In this document: in pieces, positions 44,801 to 51,953 of the stretch
Position numbering within the stretch: the stretch's first letter is position 1
Layout of the letters: the number at the start of each line of letters is the position of its first letter
NCBI GenBank assembly: GCA_036522515.1
Contig: DATDFQ010000049.1
Location: 1-64,000 of the forward strand
DNA length: 64,000 bases
Source of the DNA: Bacteroidota bacterium
GTDB lineage: Bacteria; Bacteroidota; Ignavibacteria; UBA10030; SZUA-254
Direction of reading: 5' to 3'
Program-made: the position numbers and the translations under genes
The notes under the pieces: model-generated
What the model was told of the DNA's origin: nothing
What the model saw: only the letters and a program-made list of their open reading frames with translations
Database searches by the model: none

Positions 44801-45404
44801 CGACAACCTCCAGGTCGCGCGAAAGATTTCCCGCCATCTGCATCCGGAAACCGGAGTTGAGCGAAAGATCCCGGTTGGTGCCGACCGTCAGGCCCCGGAC
44901 GATGCTGCCGCTCTTCTGGAGGTTTGCGCCGAACAGATCGTCGATCGAAAATCCTCCGGGAGGCCTTGTGGTCCTGACCTGTCGGCCCGCGGAAGAGTCG
45001 CTTTTCACGACAATCTCGCGATGGGAGTAGGATGGTTTGAACGCCAGAGGGAGCGCCCGGTAGCGGACCAACAGGGTCCGCCGCGAGAGTGTATCCGCCG
45101 CTCCGGACCGAATTCGACCGCGGTGCAGTGTCAGCCTGCCCGGCCGGGACTCCAGCGTATAATCGAGCCTGTTTCGGAGCCGCAGGGAATCGAGGAAGAC
45201 CCGTTCGGAACCGGAGACCACAAACTCATGACTGAGGAGCACGACCGAGTCGCGTGGGGCGAGCATGAACCGGTCGAGGAAGTATTGTTCCACAGGAGCC
45301 GGGGGAGCCGGGGCCGGTTCCTGGCTTCTGGAGGCTGCGCACAGAGTGAAGAGGCCGGCCGCGATGAGCAACCGGAAATGATCAGGAAGAGTGACGGATC
45401 GCAT
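41871..45404 (-). CDS. Large predicted outer-membrane beta-barrel protein
   Basis: 1177 residues, the longest single-domain-looking protein here apart from AddA. A signal peptide (LLIAAGLFTLCAASRSQ) is followed by a proline-rich linker and a beta-rich N-terminal part. The segment RVYVNGERMARGETGDYVID (about residues 325-344) is a recurring pattern in SprA-like and related surface proteins. The rest alternates strands with many aromatic residues and ends in AEVRAFF, a typical outer-membrane insertion signal. Function unknown; a translocon or surface role is possible but not shown. It stands alone, separated on both sides by gaps of about 400 bases. Confidence 0.65.
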   Translation of the reverse strand: MRSVTLPDHFRLLIAAGLFTLCAASRSQEPAPAPPAPVEQYFLDRFMLAPRDSVVLLSHEFVVSGSERVFLDSLRLRNRLDYTLESRPGRLTLHRGRIRSGAADTLSRRTLLVRYRALPLAFKPSYSHREIVVKSDSSAGRQVRTTRPPGGFSIDDLFGANLQKSGSIVRGLTVGTNRDLSLNSGFRMQMAGNLSRDLEVVAALTDENSPIQPEGTTRTLQEVDKVFVELRGTDLSATLGDFSLGLAGNEFGGLNRKLQGAKGTASYRTGGTEGELLLAGAVPRGKFTTNQFDGADGVQGPYRLAGQNNERDILVLAGTERVYVNGERMARGETGDYVIDYATGEVTFTPRRFISRISRIVVDFEFTDRQFSRTLVAGKSGASFLDRRLTFGAEVLVENDNQDSPVDVTLGDSDRAVLRDAGNDRNKAVRSGVTFAGPGKGQYVRVDTVVTTGSGADSSIFFYRFAPSDSLNAVYSVAFSYVGAGNGDYAILSLGRFQFAGLRQGSYSPIRFLPMPAAHRLADFGLGAKVTDELTIGAEYALSDYDANRFSPISDGENRGPAAAFNLRFGSKNLRLAGRDLGALDLTLKERYVDRRFVPADRVNEIEFNRKWNIVDSSRLDEELREGAIVYRPGQALSFSGGLGWMKRGEPFLSRRITASANLSGEGAPRASYDLELIRSRDGSLDDRGEWFRHKALAEQTIGLFTPGIAYNGEVLRSTPLSADTLKHASFRFQEIAPRFRIDSLGRMSLRGEIAWRWEDSISSGALRPASTSLTERVGWGLQEWNSLSTSLDLTLRKKVSLEPFRRPGQSDFQDILIRSHTSAAPFRRGIEADILYELATEQSAKLERVYQQVQKGQGSYVYLGDVNGNHLVDDADFRLARFDGDYISVTVPADELLPVIDLKAGTRLRLNGSRLFAGGDWPGKILAALSSETYARVDEKSSEPDRKQIYLLHFSRFLDDRTTIAGSNLFSQDLYLWENNPEYSLRLRYSQRRGLTKYALADENTFSDERSVRVRWQPVREFSNQTDLIQKKDLLSSPQSDYRVRSILSRSIETDWTYRPEQSVEMGIKVTTGEALNFDTSRASLNTESIRGVYSLAGKGQVRAEFTREEVTLARAGGILPFELTGGKVGGQSWLWHVGMDYRLTQFIQSTISYDGRSEGGSSPVHTMKAEVRAFF

Positions 45405-45532
45405 TCAATGGAAGAGGGAGAACTTCGGGCACGTCAGTAACGATGATCCATCAATCTCCTTTCACTGGTGGTTCGGGTGACCTATGGTACTGAATTTCAA
45501 CCCGAATTCCAAGGCAGATCCCAAAGCGGCAG

Positions 45533-45676
45533 TGGGTGAATATCAACACCCGAGCCGAAAACCCGCAGCCTAAAGGCTGCGGCTACCAAGCCCGAGGCAT
45601 CGATAGCCGCGACCTTCAGGTCGCGGGACAAGAAGGCAACGGAAATCAGCCAGTACCCGCAAAGCGGGCGGCGTCT
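45533..45676. repeat. Family A palindromic repeat, copy 4 (longest)
   Basis: Modules in order: GGGTGAATATCAACACCCG, CCGCAGCCTAAAGGCTGCGG, GCTACC, a CCGCGACCTTCAGGTCGCGG palindrome, then CAGCCAGTACCCGC and GCGGGCGG. A partial extra copy of the first module (TGAATTTCAACCCG) lies at 45493. It matches copy 2 along its length, with an added CGCGACCT module. It fills much of the 432-base gap between divergent genes. Confidence 0.8.
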
Positions 45677-45682
45677 TATTTT

Positions 45683-45759
45683 GTCATCCTGAGCGAAGCG
45701 AAGGATCTCGCAGATCGGAAAGGTGAGATCCTTCGGTCGCTACGCTCCCTCAGGATGAC
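45683..45759. repeat. Family B palindromic repeat, copy 5
   Basis: Left arm GTCATCCTGAGCGAAGCG, right arm CGCTCCCTCAGGATGAC, inner AAGGATCTCG/GAGATCCTT. It starts six bases after the A element and ends 12 bases before the promoter of the tyrosine operon. Confidence 0.8.
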
Positions 45760-45771
45760 GTGTTATGCATA

Positions 45772-45800
45772 TTGATTTTTAGGGGCTTTGTTGCTATCTT
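45772..45800 (+). promoter_or_regulatory. Promoter of the tyrosine-catabolic operon
   Basis: TTGATT, 17-bp spacer, TATCTT. Transcription would start near 45807, about 30 bases before the ATG at 45837. Confidence 0.55.
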
Positions 45801-45836
45801 CTCATCGACACTCTTCTGAAATCGATAACCGGATAG

Positions 45837-46958
45837 ATGCCTCTCGTTCCCTCATACATTGAAACACTCCAACCCTACAAGCCCGGACGGTCGATCGCGG
45901 AGGTAAAACGCGAATTCGGCGTGAATCGTGTCATCAAGCTGGCGTCGAACGAGAACCCGCTCGGACCTTCCCCCCTGGCCCTCCGGGGAATCGGCGAGTT
46001 CATGACGGAGCTTCATCGCTACCCCACCGGAGGCTCCGACCTCAGGCAGGTCCTTGCGAAAAACTTCAAGCTCAAGATCGAGAATGTGATCACCGGCGCA
46101 GGCTCCGAGGGGATCATGTCGGATATCATCAGAACGTTCCTGTGCGACGACGACGAAGTCCTGACCACCGAGGCCGCATTTATCGGATTCCAGGTGCTCT
46201 CGAGGTCGCGCGGCGTCGTGTACCGGTCCGTCCCCTACCGGGACTGGCATTACGACCTGGCGGCGCTCGCGGAGAATATCAATCCGCACACGAAAATCAT
46301 TTATCTCGCGAACCCCAACAACCCGACCGGCACCATCTTCACCAGGGATGAGTTCGACGAATTTTACCGGAAGGTCCCGGAGCGGGTCCTGATCATTCTG
46401 GACGAAGCCTATTTCGAGTATGCCCGGCATAATCCGATCTATCCCGATTCCATGCAGTACCGTTACGACAATGTCATCACGCTCCGGACCTTTTCGAAAG
46501 CCTACGGCCTCGCAGGGATCCGGATCGGATACGGGTTCGCCCACGAAGACCTGATCAGGAACCTCCTCAAGGTGAAGCTTCCGTTCGAGCCGAGTACGCT
46601 GGCGCAGGCAGCCGGAATTTCCGCCCTTGAGGACGCCGACTTCCTTCGCAAATCGCTTGAGATGAACGCCCGCGGCCTGGAATACCTGATGAGAGGTTTC
46701 TCCGAGCTCGAGCTGACCGTGGTTCCCTCCGAGGCGAATTTTGTCATGCTCGTCTTCGGAAGCGAGTCCGAGGCGGAGTTTCTCGCCCGCGAACTCCTGA
46801 AGCTCGGAATCATCATCCGCCCCCTGCGCGCGTTCGGGCTTCCGAACTGCGTCCGGATCACGGTCGGAACCGACGACGAGAACGGGATCCTTCTTGCGGC
46901 GATGAAACAGATTTTTTCGACAGCCCCTGCCTCCGCACGACAGGCGTATCCAGGGTAA
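45837..46958 (+). CDS. hisC: HisC-family aminotransferase, probably for aromatic amino acids
   Basis: 373 residues, PLP class I/II. Signatures: LASNENPLGPSPLA, NPNNPTGTIF, DEAYFEYA, and the PLP lysine in TLRTFSKAYGLAGIRIGY. By sequence it resembles histidinol-phosphate aminotransferase. But it is the first gene of an operon for 4-hydroxyphenylpyruvate and homogentisate breakdown, and no other histidine gene is near. HisC-like enzymes often accept tyrosine and phenylalanine, so supplying 4-hydroxyphenylpyruvate is the likely role (inference). Confidence 0.85.
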   Translation: MPLVPSYIETLQPYKPGRSIAEVKREFGVNRVIKLASNENPLGPSPLALRGIGEFMTELHRYPTGGSDLRQVLAKNFKLKIENVITGAGSEGIMSDIIRTFLCDDDEVLTTEAAFIGFQVLSRSRGVVYRSVPYRDWHYDLAALAENINPHTKIIYLANPNNPTGTIFTRDEFDEFYRKVPERVLIILDEAYFEYARHNPIYPDSMQYRYDNVITLRTFSKAYGLAGIRIGYGFAHEDLIRNLLKVKLPFEPSTLAQAAGISALEDADFLRKSLEMNARGLEYLMRGFSELELTVVPSEANFVMLVFGSESEAEFLARELLKLGIIIRPLRAFGLPNCVRITVGTDDENGILLAAMKQIFSTAPASARQAYPG

Positions 46959-46979
46959 CCCAGAGAGAGGAGAGCTCCG

Positions 46980-48113
46980 ATGGCACCTGAGATCCGGCCC
47001 GGGACAAGCCCGGTCATTGAAAAAGATTTCCTCCCGATCAACGGGACCGATTACATCGAGTTCTACGTCGGCAACGCGAAACAGTCCTCGCACTACTACC
47101 GCTCTGCGTGGGGATTCAAACAGGTCGCCTATGCCGGCCTCGAAACCGGCATGCGGGACCGGTCCTCCTACGTGCTGCAGCAGAACAAGATCCGCCTCGT
47201 GCTCACCACCCCCCTGCATCCGGATCACCCGATCAGCGAGCACATCAGGCTGCACGGCGACGGGGTGAAGGACCTCGCCCTCTGGGTCGACGACGCGGAA
47301 TCCGCGTACCGGGAGACGACGAAACGTGGCGCGCGCGGCGTCATGGAGCCGGCTGTGTTCCGGGACGAATTCGGAGAGGTAAAAAAAGCGGCGATCGGGA
47401 TCTACGGCGACACGATCCACACCTTCGTGGAGCGCAAGAATTACAACGGGGTCTTCATGCCGGGGTACCGTCCCAGCGGAGGGGAGGAACCGGCCGGAGG
47501 AGGCGCCGGCCTCGAGTATGTCGACCACTGCGTCGGAAACGTCGAACTGGGCGCCATGAACAAATGGGTCGATTTCTACATCGGAGTGATGGGGTTCAAA
47601 CTCTACCAGCACTTCGACGACAAGGACATCTCGACGGAATATTCTGCGCTCATGTCGAAGGTTCTTTCCAACGGCAACGAACGGATCAAGTTTCCCATCA
47701 ACGAACCGGCAGCAGGCCGGCGCAAATCTCAAATCGAAGAGTTCCTCGAGTATTACCGGTCCCCGGGCGTGCAGCATATCGCCATGGCGACGCAAAACAT
47801 CATCGCGACGGTGGAACTGCTCCATTCGCGGGGGGTGGAGTTTTTGCGCGTCCCTTCATCGTACTACGACGAGCTCGAGCGGCGCGTCGGGACGATCGAC
47901 GAGCCGGTCGCGGAGCTGAAGAAACTGGGAATCCTGGTCGACAGGGACGAGGATGGATACATGCTTCAGATTTTTACCAAGCCCGTCGAAGACCGGCCGA
48001 CGCTCTTTTTCGAGTGCATCCAGCGGAAGGGGAGCCGGAGCTTCGGCAAGGGAAACTTCAAGGCGCTCTTCGAGGCCATCGAGAGAGAGCAGGCGATCAG
48101 GGGAAACCTCTGA
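46980..48113 (+). CDS. hpd: 4-hydroxyphenylpyruvate dioxygenase
   Basis: 377 residues with two vicinal-oxygen-chelate domains. The iron ligands are seen in YVDHCVGNV (His), GVQHIAMAT (His), and LFFECIQRKG (Glu), the last followed by the C-terminal GxGNFKALFEAIE signature that closes the active site. It converts 4-hydroxyphenylpyruvate to homogentisate. A strong GAGAGGAG site precedes the ATG. Confidence 0.95.
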   Translation: MAPEIRPGTSPVIEKDFLPINGTDYIEFYVGNAKQSSHYYRSAWGFKQVAYAGLETGMRDRSSYVLQQNKIRLVLTTPLHPDHPISEHIRLHGDGVKDLALWVDDAESAYRETTKRGARGVMEPAVFRDEFGEVKKAAIGIYGDTIHTFVERKNYNGVFMPGYRPSGGEEPAGGGAGLEYVDHCVGNVELGAMNKWVDFYIGVMGFKLYQHFDDKDISTEYSALMSKVLSNGNERIKFPINEPAAGRRKSQIEEFLEYYRSPGVQHIAMATQNIIATVELLHSRGVEFLRVPSSYYDELERRVGTIDEPVAELKKLGILVDRDEDGYMLQIFTKPVEDRPTLFFECIQRKGSRSFGKGNFKALFEAIEREQAIRGNL

Positions 48114-48151
48114 GATTGCGGCCGCACCCCTAACTTTTCCGCAAGCGAACA

Positions 48152-49141
48152 GTGCAATTCTGTACATTCGAAGTAAGGACCAGCCTCGGAAGGCAGGAGC
48201 GGCTGGGGAGCGTGATCCCGGAGGGTATCGTCGATCTGAATTCCGCCTGCGCCTGGCATCTTGCGGGCAAGGGGGAACCTCAGCCGAAACGCCTCGCCGC
48301 CGCGCTCGTTCCCGGCTCGATGCTCGAATTCCTTCAGGGCGGGGCGACCGCGATGACCTTCGCCCAGGCCACCCTCGAGCATGTGCGGGAGGCCGTCAAG
48401 GCCGGATCGCTCGCCGCGGGTCCGGACGGAGAGACGCTTCTCTTCCGGCCCGAAGCGGTGCGTCTGATGGCGCCTCTTCCCCGCCCCGCCTCAATGCGCG
48501 ACTTCTACGCGTTCGAGGCGCATGTCAGGAGGGGGTTCGAAAAGCGCGGGGAGCCGATGCCGCAGGAATGGTACGAGATGCCGGTCTACTACAAGGGGAA
48601 TCACCAGAGCATCATCGGGCCCGGCGAGGATGTCCTCTGGCCCCCGTTCACCGAACGGTTCGACTACGAGCTGGAACTTGCGATCATCGTCGGCAAGGGA
48701 GGCAGGGACATCGCCGAATCGGAAGCGCGCCAGCACATCGCCGGATTTACAATACTAAACGATTTCAGCGCGCGGGACATCCAGCGACGGGAAATGAAGG
48801 TCCGACTCGGGCCTGCCAAGGGAAAGGATTTCGCCACGTCGATCGGGCCGGTGCTGGTGACTCCGGACGAAATCGGAGACCCGTATAACCTGAAGATGAC
48901 CGCCAGGATCAACGGCGAGGTGTGGTCCGAGGGAAACTCCGGAAGCATCCACTACACGTTTGAAAAGATGATCGCCTTCGCATCGATGGGCGAGATGCTC
49001 CACCCCGGGGACCTGATCGGCTCCGGCACCGTCGGCGGCGGATGCGGTCTGGAACTCGACCGGTGGGTGAAGGCGGGGGACGTGATCGAACTTGAGATAG
49101 AGAACATAGGAGTCTTGCGAAACAAAGTCCGCCAGGGCTGA
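48152..49141 (+). CDS. Fumarylacetoacetate hydrolase-family protein
   Basis: 329 residues, GTG start with weak ribosome site. The FAA-hydrolase domain (about residues 110-325) has the metal ligands in FDYELELAIIVG and ILNDFSARDIQRREM, followed by GKDFATSIGPVLVT and TVGGGCGLELDRW. In this operon it should perform the last step, splitting fumarylacetoacetate into fumarate and acetoacetate. Other FAH-family reactions cannot be excluded by sequence alone. Confidence 0.88.
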   Translation: MQFCTFEVRTSLGRQERLGSVIPEGIVDLNSACAWHLAGKGEPQPKRLAAALVPGSMLEFLQGGATAMTFAQATLEHVREAVKAGSLAAGPDGETLLFRPEAVRLMAPLPRPASMRDFYAFEAHVRRGFEKRGEPMPQEWYEMPVYYKGNHQSIIGPGEDVLWPPFTERFDYELELAIIVGKGGRDIAESEARQHIAGFTILNDFSARDIQRREMKVRLGPAKGKDFATSIGPVLVTPDEIGDPYNLKMTARINGEVWSEGNSGSIHYTFEKMIAFASMGEMLHPGDLIGSGTVGGGCGLELDRWVKAGDVIELEIENIGVLRNKVRQG

Positions 49142-49183
49142 GCGCCCGGCGTCGAATGTTCAATCGTCCATCAGGAGCCACGT

Positions 49184-50284
49184 ATGTTTCCACTACAAAA
49201 AGGGAAGACCGCGAAACAGGCCCATGTCGGATTGCCCGCCGGGACGTTCGAGGAGGAGCACGGCAGGCAGGGGTTCTACGGAAAATCGTCGCACCTCTAT
49301 CACGCGCATGCGCCCACAGACTGGATACGGATCGTGGGAGACGTCCGCCCGCGCGCGATCGACTGCAACAAGCTCGCTCCGACCGACCAGACTGATCCGT
49401 GCGGTTCACCGGTCGCGTTCCTGAAGAATCATGAGATCGCCATGTATGTTTCACGGCGGTCGCAGCCGATGCCGTTTTACTACCGGAACGCCGACGGAGA
49501 CGAGCTCCACTTCGTCCACCGGGGAAAGGGAGTGATCCAGTCCGATTGGGGGCCCGTCGAATTCGAAGCAGGAGACTACATCAGCATTCCGAGGGCGTCC
49601 ACCTATAGAGTCCTCCCGGAGACGAGCGACAATTTCTTCCTGATTATCCAGTCTTCCGGCGAATTCGATCCTCCGAACAAGGGGCTTCTCGGCCAGCACG
49701 CACTGTACGATCCGGCTGTGCTCGTCACCCCCGAGCCTTCCCCGATTCTCGACGACAACCGGGAGTGGGAGGTCAGAATAAAGTTCCAGGATAAATTCTC
49801 GTCGATATTTTATCCGTTCAATCCGATGGACGTGGTCGGCTGGAAAGGCGACCTCACGGTCTGGAAACTCCGGATGACGGATATCCGGCCGGTGGTCAGC
49901 CCGCGCGCCCACCTCGCGCCCAGCGTCCATACCTCGTTCGTCACTCCCGGCGCCACGGTCTGCAGTTTCGTTCCCCGCCCCATCGAGGAGGATCCGGACG
50001 CGCTGAAGGTCCCGTTTTTTCATCGCAACACCGACTCCGACGAGTTCATTTTTTACCACGCCGGCGACTTCATCAGCCGGCAGGACATCAAACCCGGGAT
50101 GGTGACCCTTCACCCCCGGGGGATCCACCACGGGCCTCATCCGAAAGCCCTGGCCAACCAGGGGAAAAAGAAATATACCGATGAATACGCAGTCATGGTC
50201 GATACGGTGAACCCGATTTTCCTCACGCCCGAGGGGGAAGGCGCCCAGTGGAACGACTACTGGAAGAGCTGGATGGAGAAGTAA
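49184..50284 (+). CDS. hmgA: Homogentisate 1,2-dioxygenase
   Basis: 366 residues, shorter than the classic enzyme of about 430-445. Cupin-type dioxygenase. The iron site is visible in FFHRNTDSDEFIFYHAGDF (His and Glu) and HPRGIHHGPHP (His). It opens the homogentisate ring to maleylacetoacetate. It starts 42 bases after the FAH-family gene, with AGGAG upstream, and is followed at once by the flavin reductase gene. Confidence 0.88.
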   Translation: MFPLQKGKTAKQAHVGLPAGTFEEEHGRQGFYGKSSHLYHAHAPTDWIRIVGDVRPRAIDCNKLAPTDQTDPCGSPVAFLKNHEIAMYVSRRSQPMPFYYRNADGDELHFVHRGKGVIQSDWGPVEFEAGDYISIPRASTYRVLPETSDNFFLIIQSSGEFDPPNKGLLGQHALYDPAVLVTPEPSPILDDNREWEVRIKFQDKFSSIFYPFNPMDVVGWKGDLTVWKLRMTDIRPVVSPRAHLAPSVHTSFVTPGATVCSFVPRPIEEDPDALKVPFFHRNTDSDEFIFYHAGDFISRQDIKPGMVTLHPRGIHHGPHPKALANQGKKKYTDEYAVMVDTVNPIFLTPEGEGAQWNDYWKSWMEK

Positions 50285-50914
50285 TTGATCATCAACCCCG
50301 CCGAACAGGACTTCCGCGACGTCTACAAGCTGTTGATCGGCACCATCGTGCCCCGCCCGATCGCCTTCGTCTCTTCGATCGACCCGGCCGGCGTCCGCAA
50401 CCTCGCACCCTTCAGCTTTTTTACCGCCGTCAGCGCCAATCCGCCTGTCGTCTGTTTTGCGCCGATGGTCCGGTCGGCCGACGGGACCCAGAAAGATACT
50501 CTCAGGAACATCGAAGCGACGAAGGAATTCGTTGTCAATGTCGTTTCCGAAAGCATCGCCGAGCGGATGAACATCTGTTCGACCGATTTTCCTCCCGGGG
50601 TCGATGAGTTCAAGGAATCGGGGCTGACCCCGGTCGCGAGCGATCTCGTGAAGCCGGCCCGGGTGGGAGAGTCTCCCGTCAGCATGGAATGCGCGTTGCT
50701 TCAGATCGTCAGCGTGAGCTCGAAGCCGCTCGGAGGAAGCCTCGTCCTCGGCGAGGTCCTCCGGTTCCATATCCGGGACGAACTCTTCAATAATTTTAGG
50801 ATCGATCCTGACCTGCTCCGCGCCGTCGGACGCATGGGAGGACCCACCTATACGCGAACAGCCGACCGGTTCGACCTCATCAGGCCGAAGGCCGGGGAGC
50901 TCAAGAACCCGTGA
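50285..50914 (+). CDS. Flavin reductase-family (FMN-binding split barrel) protein
   Basis: 209 residues, TTG start immediately after the hmgA stop. Family pattern: LIGTIVPRPIAFVSSIDPAGVRNLAPFSFF (residues about 15-44) then CFAPMVRSADGTQKDTLRNIEAT and EFVVNVV. Such proteins bind FMN and may reduce it or serve another enzyme. Often found in aromatic-compound operons; the exact role is unknown. Confidence 0.88.
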   Translation: MIINPAEQDFRDVYKLLIGTIVPRPIAFVSSIDPAGVRNLAPFSFFTAVSANPPVVCFAPMVRSADGTQKDTLRNIEATKEFVVNVVSESIAERMNICSTDFPPGVDEFKESGLTPVASDLVKPARVGESPVSMECALLQIVSVSSKPLGGSLVLGEVLRFHIRDELFNNFRIDPDLLRAVGRMGGPTYTRTADRFDLIRPKAGELKNP

Positions 50915-51921
50915 AGATCGTCTCCCTTCCGGGGGCGGCCCTCCTCCTTGCGCTCCTTTTTGCGCTCTGGCGGCCTTCCGCGGAGGCCCAGGCGAAAAAA
51001 ACCGCCGCGCCCAACTCCGATCTCGTCACGTTTTACTCCCTCGCGGCCGCCGATGCGCGCGTCGTTATCGCAGCCGGAAAGCCCGGGGTGATCGCCCGCT
51101 CCACCGATGCCGGGGCGACGTGGAACCTGTCGTTTCATCCGGGCGGGACCGGGGGGGATCTTTACGGGGTTGAGTTTGCAGACAGCCTTCACGGAGTGGT
51201 CGTGGGCGAGAAGGGAACAATCCTCCGGACCTCCGACGCGGGGAGCACATGGGAACGGAGTACGGGCGGAACCGGGCAAAACCTGGTCGGAGTCCATTTT
51301 GCAAACCCCTCCACCGGATGGATCTGCGGTTTCGAGGGAACGATCCTCGGGACCGCCGACGGCGGGAACACCTGGTCGGCGCAGCCGAGCGGTGTGAGGA
51401 GCAACCTCTGGTCTGTGTCCTCCTCGGATCCGGCAAATTGCTGGGTGGTCGGCGGAAGCGGAACGGTCCTCAGGAGCTCGAACGGGGGAAAGAGTTGGGC
51501 GGCGGAATCAAGCGGCATCCAGCAGTTCCTCTACTCCACGGCGTTTATCGACCGGATGACGGGATGGGCGGTCGGCGGATACGGGGCCATCCTGAAAACG
51601 ACGGACGGCGGCGAATCGTGGTCCAAACAACATTTGAAACGGTACCTGAGCGTCTTCGAGTCGAAAGCCTTCCATTATTCCGTCCACGCCTTCGACCGCA
51701 ACTCGGGCCTCCTCGCCGGCACCGGGGGAACGATGCTGGTGACACACGACGGTGGGGAAACCTGGAGCCAGGCGAAAACGGGCAGCGACGCGGTACTCTT
51801 CGCGGTGGGGTTTGCAAACAGGCAGACCGGCTGGGCCGCGGGAACGCTGGGAACGATCCTCAAGACCACCGACGGCGGCAAGACGTGGAAGCGATCCTAC
51901 GGGAGGAAATCGACCCGCTGA
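50911..51921 (+). CDS. Exported YCF48-like beta-propeller protein
   Basis: 336 residues, GTG start overlapping the previous stop by four bases. A signal peptide (VSLPGAALLLALLFALW, then AEAQA) is followed by about six BNR/YCF48 propeller repeats of the type GTILRTSDAGSTWE or GTILKTTDGGKTWK. The fold is clear, but the role outside photosystem II assembly is unknown in such bacteria. Last gene in the tyrosine operon; it may be a read-through passenger. Confidence 0.85.
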   Translation: MKIVSLPGAALLLALLFALWRPSAEAQAKKTAAPNSDLVTFYSLAAADARVVIAAGKPGVIARSTDAGATWNLSFHPGGTGGDLYGVEFADSLHGVVVGEKGTILRTSDAGSTWERSTGGTGQNLVGVHFANPSTGWICGFEGTILGTADGGNTWSAQPSGVRSNLWSVSSSDPANCWVVGGSGTVLRSSNGGKSWAAESSGIQQFLYSTAFIDRMTGWAVGGYGAILKTTDGGESWSKQHLKRYLSVFESKAFHYSVHAFDRNSGLLAGTGGTMLVTHDGGETWSQAKTGSDAVLFAVGFANRQTGWAAGTLGTILKTTDGGKTWKRSYGRKSTR

Positions 51922-51953
51922 AGGTTCGGCCCGCCCCTCGCCGGGGCCGGAGC

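Noticed and set aside
36467-45759. Family B repeats as a CRISPR or phage attachment signal
   Set aside because: Copies are single, far apart, palindromic and without spacers; no cas or integrase gene is present.
51922-51953. GC-rich hairpin between the convergent propeller and kinase genes as a terminator
   Set aside because: The stem is only five pairs and neither side has a T run.
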